From Myxococcales bacterium (GTDB taxonomy: Bacteria > Myxococcota_A > Polyangia > Nannocystales > Nannocystaceae), in the NCBI GenBank assembly GCA_020633335.1, contig JACKDU010000010.1, positions 310,001 to 374,000 on the forward strand: 64,000 bases of DNA, written 5' to 3'. The translations under genes and the position numbers were made by a program. This document shows positions 33,957-44,435 of the stretch, piece after piece (position 1 is the first letter of the stretch; each line of letters begins with the position of its first letter). A model generated the notes under the pieces. That model made no database searches. It had not been told where the DNA came from and worked only from the letters and a program-made list of their open reading frames with translations.

Positions 33957-36728
33957 ATGAAGGTGGATGAGAGCGCGCAGGGTACTGCTTTGGATCACCC
34001 GTCGGCCGGCGACGTCGCCGACGCAAACGCCCCCGAAGGGGCGGGTGCGCCGGCGGAGACGGCCGGTGAGCCGCCAGCGGAGGGCGCTGGCGAGCCGGGC
34101 GAGAACGCGAGCGGCGAAAGTGACAGCGACACGGAGGCCGCGACCTCCGGGGGCGAAAGTGACACCGACAGCGAGGCCGACGGCGGCGAGTCGGGCAACG
34201 ACTCGAGCGGCGACGAGGCCGACGCGGGCGCGGGCGGCGACGCGGGTGGCGACGCCGGCGACGCGGGTGGCGAGAGCGGCGACGAGGGTGGCGACGCCGG
34301 GGCGACCGAGGCGGCTGGCGAGATCGGGGGCGCCGGCGGATCGGACGAGGGCGACGCGGGCGCCTCCGAGGCTGACGCCGGCGGCGACGCCGAGGCGGAG
34401 GCCGACGCTGGCGGCGACGCCGAGGCCGACGCGGGTGGCGGTGCCGAGGCTGATGCCGGTGGCGACGCCGAGGCTGATGCCGGTGGCGACGCCGAGGCCG
34501 ACGCCGGTGGCGACGGCGAGGCTGATGCCGAGGCCGACGCTGGCGGTGATGCCGAGGCCGATGCCGGTGGCGGTGCTGAGGCTGATGTCGGTGGTGACGC
34601 CGAGGTCGATGCTGGCGGTGACGCGGAGGCCGACGCCGGTGGTGACGCCGAGGCCGATTCTGGCAACGCCGAGGCCAATGCTGGTGGCGACGCGGCGGAG
34701 GCTGACGCTGGCGGCGACGCGGAGACCGACGCCGGTGGTGACGCGGAGGCCGACGCCGGTGGCGACACCGAGACCGATGCGGGCGGCGACGCGGAGACCG
34801 ACGCCGACGCCAGCGGTGACGCCGAGGCTGATGCCGGTGGTGACGCCGACGCCGACGCAGGTGACGCCGAGGCCGATGCTGGCGGTGACGCCGAGGCCGA
34901 CGCTGGTGGTGACGCCGAGGCCGACGCTGGCGGTGACGCGGAGGCTGATGCCAGTGGCGACGCCGAGGCCGACGCTGGCGGTGATGCCGAGGCCGACGCC
35001 GGTGGTGACGCTGAAGCCGATGCCGGTGGTGACGCCGAGGCCGACGCTGGCGGTGATGCCGAGGCCGACGCCGGTGGCGACGCTGAAGCCGATGCCGGTG
35101 GTGACGCCGAGGCTGATGCCAGTGGCGACGCCGAGGCCGATGCTGGCGGTGACGCTGAAGCCGATGCCGGTGGTGACGCCGAGGCCGATGCTGGCGGTGA
35201 CGCTGAAGCCGATGCTGGCGGTGACGCGGAAGCCGACGCTGGTGGTGACGCCGAGGCCGATGCTGGTGGTGACGCTGAGGCTGATGCCAGTGGCGACGCC
35301 GAGGCCGACGCTGGCGGTGATGCCGAGGCCGATGCCGGTGGCGTAGCTGAGGCTGATGTCGGTGGTGACGCCGAGGCCGATGCTGGCGGTGACGCCGAGG
35401 CCGACGCTGGTGGTGACGCTGAGGCCGACGCTGGTGGTGACGCCGAGGCCGACGCTGGCGGTGACGCGGAGGCTGATGCGAGTGGCGACGCCGAGGCCGA
35501 CGCTGGCGGTGATGCCGAGGCCGATGCTGGTGGTGACGCCGAGGCCGACGCTGGCGGCGACGCCGAGGCCGATGCTGATGGTGACGCCGAAGCCGACGCC
35601 GGTGGCGATGCGGAGGCCAATACTGGCGGTGACGCCGAGGCCGATGCCGGTGGCGGTGCTGAGGCCGACGCCGGTGGCGACGCCGAGGCCGACGCTGGCG
35701 GTGCTGAGGCCGACGCCGGTGGCGACGCCGAGGCCGACGCTGGCGGTGACGCCGAGGCCGATGCTGGTGGTGACGCTGAGGCTGATGCCAGTGGCGACGC
35801 GGAGGCCGACGCTGGCGTTGATGCCGAGGCCGACGCTGGTGGTGACGCCGAGGCCGATGCTGGTGGTGACGCGGAAGCCGACGCAGGTGGCGGTACTGAG
35901 GCTGATGTCGGTGGTGACGCCGAGGCCGATGCTGGCGGTGACGCTGAGGCTGATGCCAGTGGCGACGCCGAGGCCGACGCTGGCGGCGACGCCGAGGCCG
36001 ATGCCGACGCTGGTGGTGACGCCGAGGCCGATGCCGGTGGCGATGCGGAGGCTGATGCCGGTGGCGACGCCGAGGCCGACGCCGGTGGTGACGCGGAAGC
36101 CGACGCCGGTGGCGATGCGGAGGCCGACGCTGGCGGTGATGCCGAGGCCGACGCCGGTGGTGACGCGGAAACCGCGGAAGCCGACGCCGGTGGCGATGCG
36201 GAGGCCGACGCTGGTGGTGACGCCGAGGCCGATGCCGGTGGCGACGCGGAAGCCGATGCGGGTGGTGACGCGGAGGCCGATGCCGGTGGCGGTGCTGAGG
36301 CTGAGGCCGATGCTGGCGGTGACGCCGAGGCCGATGCTGGCGGTGACGCTGAGGCCGATGCTGGCGGTGACGCCGAGGCCGACGCTGGTGGCGACGCCGA
36401 GGCCGACGCTGGCAGTGATGCCGAGGCCGACGCCGGTGGTGACGCGGAAGCCGACGCCGGTGGCGATGCGGAGGCCGATGCTGGCAGTGACGCCGAGGCC
36501 GACGCCGGTGGCGACGCCGAGGCCGCCCCGGTGAGCCCCCCCGAGCCCCGCGCGAACGCCAGGGCCGCGCTCCTCGACACCTACGGCGCCCTCCTGGCCC
36601 GGATCCACGAGGCCGCCGCGGGCAAGATCGACGAGCGGGCGGCCGAGCGGATCGCCGTCCTCGCCGAGGCCGCGGCCCGCCTGGTCGACAGCGACTTCGC
36701 CGAGCACCTCGTCTTCGGCGACGACTAG
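33957..36728 (+). CDS. Giant acidic protein of tandem GGDAEADA octapeptides
   Basis: The 923-residue product has an acidic Gly/Ser/Ala/Glu N-terminus (about 138 residues, no signal peptide). Roughly 90 tandem copies of the octapeptide GGDAEADA follow (about residues 139-858), then a 60-residue non-repetitive C-terminal domain of amphipathic helices (ARAALLDTYGALLARIHEA onward). Variation between units is mostly at third codon positions, with occasional SGDAEADA units and in-frame deletions, so the peptide pattern is conserved more than the DNA. The repeat region has almost no basic or large hydrophobic residues and should be extremely acidic and disordered. ATG is preceded by AAAGGGA with 6-nt spacing. 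No known family fits. Confidence 0.8.
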   Translation: MKVDESAQGTALDHPSAGDVADANAPEGAGAPAETAGEPPAEGAGEPGENASGESDSDTEAATSGGESDTDSEADGGESGNDSSGDEADAGAGGDAGGDAGDAGGESGDEGGDAGATEAAGEIGGAGGSDEGDAGASEADAGGDAEAEADAGGDAEADAGGGAEADAGGDAEADAGGDAEADAGGDGEADAEADAGGDAEADAGGGAEADVGGDAEVDAGGDAEADAGGDAEADSGNAEANAGGDAAEADAGGDAETDAGGDAEADAGGDTETDAGGDAETDADASGDAEADAGGDADADAGDAEADAGGDAEADAGGDAEADAGGDAEADASGDAEADAGGDAEADAGGDAEADAGGDAEADAGGDAEADAGGDAEADAGGDAEADASGDAEADAGGDAEADAGGDAEADAGGDAEADAGGDAEADAGGDAEADAGGDAEADASGDAEADAGGDAEADAGGVAEADVGGDAEADAGGDAEADAGGDAEADAGGDAEADAGGDAEADASGDAEADAGGDAEADAGGDAEADAGGDAEADADGDAEADAGGDAEANTGGDAEADAGGGAEADAGGDAEADAGGAEADAGGDAEADAGGDAEADAGGDAEADASGDAEADAGVDAEADAGGDAEADAGGDAEADAGGGTEADVGGDAEADAGGDAEADASGDAEADAGGDAEADADAGGDAEADAGGDAEADAGGDAEADAGGDAEADAGGDAEADAGGDAEADAGGDAETAEADAGGDAEADAGGDAEADAGGDAEADAGGDAEADAGGGAEAEADAGGDAEADAGGDAEADAGGDAEADAGGDAEADAGSDAEADAGGDAEADAGGDAEADAGSDAEADAGGDAEAAPVSPPEPRANARAALLDTYGALLARIHEAAAGKIDERAAERIAVLAEAAARLVDSDFAEHLVFGDD
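34371..36530 (+). repeat. 24-bp tandem coding repeat
   Basis: The octapeptide region is a tandem array with a 24-bp period close to GACGCCGAGGCCGACGCT plus GGCGGT, about 90 imperfect copies with third-position variation. It lacks stops in several frames on both strands for that reason. Confidence 0.9.
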
Positions 36729-36750
36729 CGCGGCGGCTCGCCGCGACCTC

Positions 36751-36782
36751 GAGGGCCCGAGCTCACCCGAGCTCGGGCCCTC
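36751..36782 (+). terminator. Terminator hairpin after the octapeptide-repeat gene
   Basis: A perfect 14-bp stem (GAGGGCCCGAGCTC and its complement) with an ACCC tetraloop begins 22 nt after the stop codon. It is followed by GCCCTTGGTT, so it lacks a proper T-run but is very stable. Confidence 0.6.
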
Positions 36783-36810
36783 GCCCTTGGTTGCCCGCGC
36801 ACCCTCAACA

Positions 36811-36824
36811 TGTCCGTTCGGACA
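36811..36824. promoter_or_regulatory. TGTCC-N4-GGACA palindrome upstream of imuA
   Basis: The site reads TGTCCGTTCGGACA, a perfect 6-bp inverted repeat around TT, with the same 14-nt geometry as the sites at 8438 and 49735. It lies about 184 nt before imuA. Confidence 0.5.
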
Positions 36825-36970
36825 CCTTGATCAGCGCCCGCGCGCGCCCCCGGGAGACCACCCAAGTGACCCCGATGAGCGACCGCGCGCATCGCCGAGC
36901 GCGGCTTCGAGCGCGGCCCGCTGGCCATGCTCGAAAACGTTACATATGCAACCCAGACAACATTAATTTC

Positions 36971-36998
36971 TTGATGCTGATTGCACGTTCAGTATCCT
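36971..36998 (+). promoter_or_regulatory. imuA promoter with LexA-like operator in the spacer
   Basis: TTGATG (36971-36976) and TATCCT (36993-36998) are separated by 16 nt, and the spacer is exactly CTGATTGCACGTTCAG. That matches the half-palindromic form CTGA...GTTCAG of the Myxococcus xanthus LexA box (published consensus CTRHAMRYBYGTTCAGS) except at three central positions. The -10 ends 9 nt before the imuA ATG. Binding here would block RNA polymerase directly. Confidence 0.7.
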
Positions 36999-37007
36999 GG
37001 GGCCTCC

Positions 37008-37625
37008 ATGAAAAACGGCTCCTTAGAGGCGAATTCGCCGCTTTCAGCCCCGATCTCGCAGACTCCCCGCGACCTCTCCGGTCGCCTGATCGAGCTCTCG
37101 GGTCGCGGCGCCAGCGCCCGCCTCAGCGTCGCCGTCAACCTCCTCCGCGAGGCCCAGCTCGCCGCCGAGTCCAGCGCGTGGATTCAGCGCCGCGGCGGCG
37201 ACCTCTTCCCCCCGGACCTCGCGGCCGCCGGCGTCGATCTCGAGGCGCTCGTCGTCCTCCACCTCCCGGCCGACGAGGGCCCGCGTGATCTCCTGCGGGC
37301 CGCCGAGTGGCTCCTCCGCTCCGGCGCCTACGGCCTCGTCGTCGTCGATCTCGCGGGCCTCCGCCCGCCGCGGGACCTCGCCTGGATCGCCCGCCTGGTC
37401 GCGCTCGCCCGCCAGCACCGCAGCCGCCTCGTGCTGATCACTGACACCCCCGAGCACCAGGCGTCGCTCGGCCCCCTGGTCGGCCTCCGGATCGCGCCCC
37501 GCCGCCGCGGGCCCGCCCACGCCGGCCGCTTCAGCCTCGATCTCCAGGTCCTGAAGAACAAGTCCGGCGGCCCCCTCCCCCTCCCTCCGGGCCCCTGGCG
37601 CGCCCCCGCAGGTCTCGAGGTCTGA
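37008..37625 (+). CDS. imuA: ImuA-like RecA-related mutagenesis protein
   Basis: The 205-residue protein opens the operon typical of translesion mutasomes. It has the shape of ImuA/SulA-related RecA-fold proteins: RLIELSGRGASARLSVAVNLLREAQ in place of a P-loop (no intact GKT), WIQRRGGDLFPPDLAAAGVDLEALVVLHLP, AAEWLLRSGAYGLVVVDL and a basic C-terminal stretch (LRIAPRRRG). These match the region after the Walker A site in ImuA relatives. ImuA is thought to bridge RecA and ImuB. Start ATG 37008 follows the SOS-type promoter closely; imuB follows after 5 nt. Confidence 0.8.
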   Translation: MKNGSLEANSPLSAPISQTPRDLSGRLIELSGRGASARLSVAVNLLREAQLAAESSAWIQRRGGDLFPPDLAAAGVDLEALVVLHLPADEGPRDLLRAAEWLLRSGAYGLVVVDLAGLRPPRDLAWIARLVALARQHRSRLVLITDTPEHQASLGPLVGLRIAPRRRGPAHAGRFSLDLQVLKNKSGGPLPLPPGPWRAPAGLEV

Positions 37626-37630
37626 CGCCG

Positions 37631-39153
37631 ATGGACGCCGCGCTGCCCCCCAGGCTGGCCTGCGTCAGCCTCCACGACCTCGATCTCCAGCTCGCCGAGC
37701 GACGCCTCACCGCCGACGCGCCGATCGCCATGGTCGATAGGACAGGTCTACAAGGACGTGTCACAAAAGTCAGCAAGCTCGCGCGCGCCGCCGGGATCCG
37801 CCCGGGCCTCCGGGCCTCGGCGGCGATCGGCCTCGCCCCCGCGCTGGTCCTCGCCGAGGTCGATCCCGCGGAGATCGAGGCCGCCGCCGAGGCGCTCCTC
37901 GACGAGCTCGGCCGCTTCTCCCCGCGGATCGAGGCCGACGCCGCCGCCCCCGGGAGCTGCTGGATCGACCCCGCCGGGATGGGCCGCCTCTTCGGCGAGC
38001 CCGCGGCCTGGGCCGACGCGCTCACCCGCCACCTCGAGGGGCTCGGCTGGCGCGCCGGCGTGGTCCTCGGCTTCTCGCGCTTCTGCACCCGCGCGCTCGC
38101 GGGCCTGACCCTCGGCCTCCGGATCCTCGAGAGCCCGAAGATCGAGGCGGGCGCGGCCGCCCGCCTCCCGCTCGCCGGCCTCGGCCTCCCCGAGCGCCGC
38201 CTCAACGCCCTCGCCGCCCTCGAGATCCGCACCCTCGGCGATCTCCTCCGCCTCCCCGCCGCCGAGCTCCGCGGGCGCTTCGGCCCCGAGGTCGCCGAGC
38301 TCCACGCCGAGGCGAGCGGCCGGCGCTGGCGCCCGCTCACGCCCCGCGATCGCCGCGAGCCGCTGGTCGCCGAGAGCGTCCTCGAGCCGCCGGAGGAGAG
38401 CGTCGAGCGCCTCCTCTTCGCGATCAAGGCGCTCCTCCCCGACCTCCTCGCGCGCCTCGCCAGCGGCGAGCGGGTCGCGGCGCTCGAGCTCCGCCTCGCG
38501 CTCGATCACGCCGAGCCGATCGAGCTCCGGGTCGAGCCCGCGGAGGCGAGCGCCGAGCTCCTCCTCCTCCTCGATCTGATCCGCCTCCGCCTCGCCGCGA
38601 CCCCGCTGGCAGCGGCGGTCACCGACGTGACGATCACCGTGACGCCGACGCGCCCGAGCGCCCCCCAGCTCGGCCTCCTCGGCGCCCCCCGCCGCGATCC
38701 GCGGGCGGCCGAGCGGGCGCTGGCGCGGGTCCGCGCGGCCTACGGCGACGAGGCGGTGACCCGCGCGAGCCTCCGCCCGGCCCACCTCCCGGAGGCCGGC
38801 TTCACCTGGGAGCCGACCGCCCAGGTCGCCCAGCCGCGCGCCCGCGAGGTCGCGGCGAACCTGTCCGAAGGGTCACCATGCATGATCCGCCGCCTCCTCG
38901 CCCGACCGCTCGCGCTCAACGCCGCGGCCGCCGAGGGCGACGACGATCGCCCGCCGCCGCCCTCGCTCGCCGGCCCCGGGCTCCCGGTGAGCGGGGCGAT
39001 CCGCGAGCTCCACGGCCCCCACCGGGTGAGCGGCGGCTGGTGGGCCCGGGCGGTCGAGCGCGACTACTACTACGCCGAGACCAGCGGCGGCGAGCTCCTC
39101 TGGCTCTTCTACGACCGGCCGCGGCGGCGCTGGTTCCTCCACGGGGTGGTCGA

Positions 39154-39157
<4 letters not shown>
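37631..39157 (+). CDS. imuB: ImuB, Y-family DNA polymerase-like mutasome hub
   Basis: ImuB is a catalytically inactive Y-family polymerase homologue that links DnaE2 to the beta clamp. The 508-residue product shows the Y-family fold but not the acidic active site: the first motif is CVSLHDLDLQL, without the usual first Asp. The little-finger part contains a clamp-binding motif QLGLLG near residue 346. Residues 38-50 are encoded by an island of rare AT-ending codons (AGG ACA GGT CTA CAA) in a gene otherwise almost all G/C-ending; a second such patch lies near 38862. Its TGA overlaps the dnaE2 GTG. Confidence 0.9.
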
Positions 39158-42282
<3,125 letters not shown>

Positions 42283-42299
42283 TCAAGCCTCACCGATAC

Positions 42300-42342
42300 T
42301 GTCCTTATATACATGTCTGATGAAACAGTGTACTTTCAGACA
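42300..42342. repeat. Three tandem TGT-N8-ACA half-conserved palindromes
   Basis: Sites TGTCC-TTAT-ATACA (42300), TGTCT-GATG-AAACA (42314) and TGTAC-TTTC-AGACA (42329) follow each other every 14-15 bp just after the dnaE2 stop, in an AT-rich stretch. They are degenerate versions of the TGTCC-N4-GGACA motif found elsewhere in the window. Confidence 0.4.
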
Positions 42343-42348
42343 ATGAAC

Positions 42349-42378
42349 AAAACACATGTTCACATGCACATGTGTTTT
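42349..42378. terminator. Bidirectional terminator between dnaE2 and the HAD gene
   Basis: An 11-bp perfect stem (AAAACACATGT / ACATGTGTTTT) with an 8-nt loop is flanked by A-run and T-run on opposite sides, so it can end transcription from both convergent genes. Confidence 0.8.
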
Positions 42379-42384
42379 GAGTCA

Positions 42385-43089
42385 TCATCCTCGATGATAT
42401 GACCGAACGGTCATGTTTAGAAGAAGCTCACGCGACGCCTCCCAGGGCTGCCATGAAGGATCGGGCGCCGCCCCCTCGGCGAGGACGCCGACGAAGCCCA
42501 TCCCGGCGGCCTCGGCGAAGCGCTGATCCTGGCGCGGTCGATCGCCGACCATCACCAGCGATCCGGCCGGCAGCCCCATCCCCGCGAGGGTCCGCTCGAC
42601 CATCCGCGGCGCCGGCTTCATCGCCCCCTCGAGCTCGGTCACCAGGGTGAAGTCGAAGACGCCGGGATCGATCTCGAGGGCGGCGAGGCGGGCCTCGATC
42701 CCGCGGTAGTCGGAGACCAGCCCGAGGCGGAGCCCTCCCCCGCGGAGCGCCTCAAGGAGCCCGTGGACCCCGGGATAGGGCCGCACCGCCCGGCGCATCC
42801 CCTCGACCACGGTCGGGTCGTAGGTCTCGAAGATCCAGCGCCGCCAGCGGGCCTGGGCGCGCTCGCTCCGGGCGAGGCGGCGCAGCGTCTCGGCCTGGAT
42901 CCCCTCGCCCGATCCGAAGTCCTCACCGGCGAGCGAGCTCCGCACCCGGGTGTAGCGGAGGAGCCGGAGCAGCGAGAGCGGCAGCCGGCGGATCATGTAG
43001 CGCTCGAGCGCCCGCTTGTCGTAGAGGGTCCCGTCGAGATCGAAGACGACGCCTCCGATCCGCGCCCCCGTGTCGTACATCAGCGGCAT
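42385..43089 (-). CDS. HAD-superfamily hydrolase
   Basis: The 234-residue protein has the four HAD motifs: nucleophile FDLDGTLYD near residue 14, motif II in LVSDYRG, the motif III lysine in GAMKPAPRMVE and the acidic motif MVGDRPRQDQRFAEAAGM. A helical cap lies between motifs I and II, as in subfamily I phosphatases. Substrate unknown. ATG 43089 is chosen because TATCCT lies 6 nt before it; the upstream extension of the frame is Ala/Arg-rich and unlike the family. It is convergent with dnaE2 and divergent from the release-factor-like gene. Confidence 0.85.
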   Translation of the reverse strand: MPLMYDTGARIGGVVFDLDGTLYDKRALERYMIRRLPLSLLRLLRYTRVRSSLAGEDFGSGEGIQAETLRRLARSERAQARWRRWIFETYDPTVVEGMRRAVRPYPGVHGLLEALRGGGLRLGLVSDYRGIEARLAALEIDPGVFDFTLVTELEGAMKPAPRMVERTLAGMGLPAGSLVMVGDRPRQDQRFAEAAGMGFVGVLAEGAAPDPSWQPWEASRELLLNMTVRSYHRG

Positions 43090-43095
43090 CGCCGG

Positions 43096-43101
43096 AGGAT
43101 A
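43096..43101 (-). promoter_or_regulatory. Candidate -10 element of the HAD gene
   Basis: TATCCT on the minus strand ends 6 nt before the HAD ATG, implying a leaderless transcript and deciding the start codon. Confidence 0.45.
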
Positions 43102-43139
43102 CGCGATCGCGCGCGCCCACCTCCCCGCCAACAATGTCC

Positions 43140-43167
43140 TTGCGCTCGCCGCCGAGGCCGCTATCCT
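43140..43167 (+). promoter_or_regulatory. Candidate promoter of the release-factor paralogue transcript
   Basis: TTGCGC and TATCCT are separated by 16 nt. A transcript from here would carry a roughly 340-nt leader before the release-factor-like gene. Confidence 0.35.
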
Positions 43168-43177
43168 CCCGCCCATC

Positions 43178-43258
43178 ATGCGCACCTCGACCAACGATCA
43201 GCTCCGCCGCGGCCTCGGCCTGCGCGCTGCGATCGCCGTGCGCAGCCGCTTCCTTTGA
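43178..43258 (+). CDS. Possible 26-codon leader peptide
   Basis: A short frame starts with ATG 11 nt after the TATCCT element and encodes an Arg-rich peptide beginning MRTSTNDQLRRG and ending RSRFL before TGA. There is no ribosome-binding site. The last sense codon and stop are CTT TGA, the same hexamer as the frameshift site 375 nt downstream. It may be chance; kept only as a candidate leader because of its position between promoter and gene. Confidence 0.2.
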   Translation: MRTSTNDQLRRGLGLRAAIAVRSRFL

Positions 43259-43515
43259 GTGACGCGCGGCGCCGGGCGGCGCGGGCGAGGTCGTGAGCAC
43301 GCGCTCCCTCGCCTGAGCCGGCGGGTCGGCGTCTCCGGGCTCGCGTCTTCGCGTCCTCGTCCTCGCGGTGCTCGCTCACCGTCCCCGACCCCGCGAGGGC
43401 GCCTCGATCCTGCCGAGCCCCGGCGGGGGCGCGCGCACGATCATCCCCACGGATCGGACCCACCAACCATCGAGAGCGAACACCCACGAACACGACACGA
43501 GAAAGTGAGAGAACC

Positions 43516-44221
43516 ATGCGAAAGGAAACCATCATCCTCGAGATCCGGGCCGCCGAGGGCGGCGCGGACGCCCGCCTCCTGGTCACCGAGCTCTTCGCGA
43601 TCTACCGCAAGCTCGCGCTCCGGGAGCATCTTTGACCTCGAGGTCCTCGACGAGCGCCCCGGCTTCCTCTGCGCCCGCGTCGAGGGCCCGCGGGCGGCCG
43701 CGTGGTTCGCCCACGAGGCCGGCGGCCACCGCTGGCAGCGGGTCCCGCCGACCGAGAAGCGCGGCCGGATCCACTCGAGCACCGTCACCGTGGCGATCCT
43801 CGAGCCGAGGCGGGCGCAGCAGGTGCAGGTCGATCCGGCCGACCTCGAGGAGGCCTTCACCCGCGGGAGCGGCCCCGGCGGACAGCACCGCAACAAGACC
43901 TCGACGACGGTGATCCTCCGCCATCGGCCCTCGGGGCTCGTCGTCCGGGTCGACGCCGGGCGCTCCCAGAGCCTCAACCGCGAGGCGGCGCTCGATCTCC
44001 TCCGCGCCCGCCTCCTCGCCGCCCGCGAGGAGGCCGCCGAGTCTGACCGTCGGGACAGGCGGCGGGCGATGACCGGGAGCGGGATGCGGGGCGACAAGAT
44101 CCGCACCGTCCAGGAGCAGGGCGACCTCGTCATCGATCACCGCCGCGGCACCCGGACCTCACTCCGCCGCTACGAGCGCGGTCACCTCGAGGACCTCGTC
44201 GGCGAGCCAGCCCGCGGCTGA
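43516..44221 (+). CDS. Class-I release factor paralogue requiring +1 frameshift at CTT-TGA-C
   Basis: The first 39 codons (from ATG 43516) encode a PCRF-type segment, ILEIRAAEGGADARLLVTELF, and then reach an in-frame TGA at 43633. The sequence there is GGGAG-CAT-CTT-TGA-C, which is the prfB +1 frameshift signal (SD-like GGGAG ending 3 nt before the slippery CTT). Shifting +1 on CTT joins Leu39 to DLEVLDERPGF without gap relative to RF1 and gives a 234-residue protein. The rest has AHEAGGHRWQRVPPTEKRGRIHS, GGQ in GSGPGGQHRNKTSTTV and GDKIRTVQEQ. It lacks the N-terminal RF domain. The RVPPT motif resembles the RF1 PxT stop-recognition tripeptide. It is not PrfH-like. Confidence 0.8.
43620..43636 (+). 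promoter_or_regulatory. Programmed +1 frameshift site
   Basis: The context CCGGGAGCATCTTTGAC contains an SD-like GGGAG, a 3-nt gap, the slippery CTT codon (43630-43632) and the stop TGA (43633-43635) followed by C, the weakest termination context. Order and spacing equal those of E. coli prfB (AGGGGG-TAT-CTT-TGA-C). Confidence 0.75.
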
Positions 44222-44400
44222 TCCACGGGTTCTCCGGCGAAGCCCGACGCGAGGCTCGCCCTCGGCGGGTGACGCTCCGGACACGTCCCCGCAGGCGGGG
44301 CCGCGGGGATCCTGGATCCCCGCGGTCTCCCGCCCCCGGGGCGCGCCCCCACTGCTACGCCGTGCAGACCTCCGCCGGCCGCCAGCGCGCGATTTCCCCC

Positions 44401-44429
44401 TTTCGCCGGCGCTCGCTCCCCGCTAGCGT
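44401..44429 (+). promoter_or_regulatory. Candidate promoter of the anchor-L lipoprotein gene
   Basis: TTTCGC and TAGCGT are separated by exactly 17 nt, and the -10 ends 6 nt before the ATG at 44436. Confidence 0.45.
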
Positions 44430-44435
44430 GCGACC

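Larger units (their letters stand above)
43090..43515. other. Long leader region upstream of the release-factor paralogue
   Basis: About 430 nt between divergent genes. It holds -10 elements for both directions and a possible 26-codon leader reading frame at 43178-43258 whose last codons are TTC CTT TGA. The remaining 257 nt are very GC-rich and show no gene I can support. Confidence 0.5.

Noticed and set aside
34371..36530. Tandem 24-bp repeats considered as a CRISPR array
   Set aside because: Units are directly contiguous without unique spacers and lie inside one reading frame with codon-position variation.
34371..36530. Octapeptides considered as RTX calcium-binding repeats
   Set aside because: The RTX pattern is a nonapeptide GGxGxDxUx with a large hydrophobic; here the unit is eight residues and lacks the hydrophobic and second Gly-x-Gly pattern.
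33933..36707. Long open frames on the minus strand and in a second plus frame across the octapeptide gene (up to 924 codons)
   Set aside because: They exist only because a 24-bp repeat without stops stays open in several frames. The chosen frame has a ribosome-binding site, non-repetitive ends and third-position variation consistent with coding.
43633..43635. In-frame TGA read as selenocysteine
   Set aside because: Reading through in frame gives PRGPRR..., unrelated to the family, whereas a +1 shift restores a gap-free match; no SECIS-like hairpin is evident immediately downstream.
43516..44221. Release-factor paralogue called a simple frameshifted pseudogene or sequencing error
   Set aside because: The break coincides exactly with a complete prfB-type signal, including SD-like element and spacing, and both sides keep well-conserved motifs. 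Sequencing error cannot be fully excluded without reads.
43516..44221. Assignment as PrfH or ArfB rescue factor
   Set aside because: The protein has the RF1-type central segment EIRAAEGG...AHEAGGHRWQRVP before GGQ, which PrfH and ArfB lack, and there is no rtcB neighbour.
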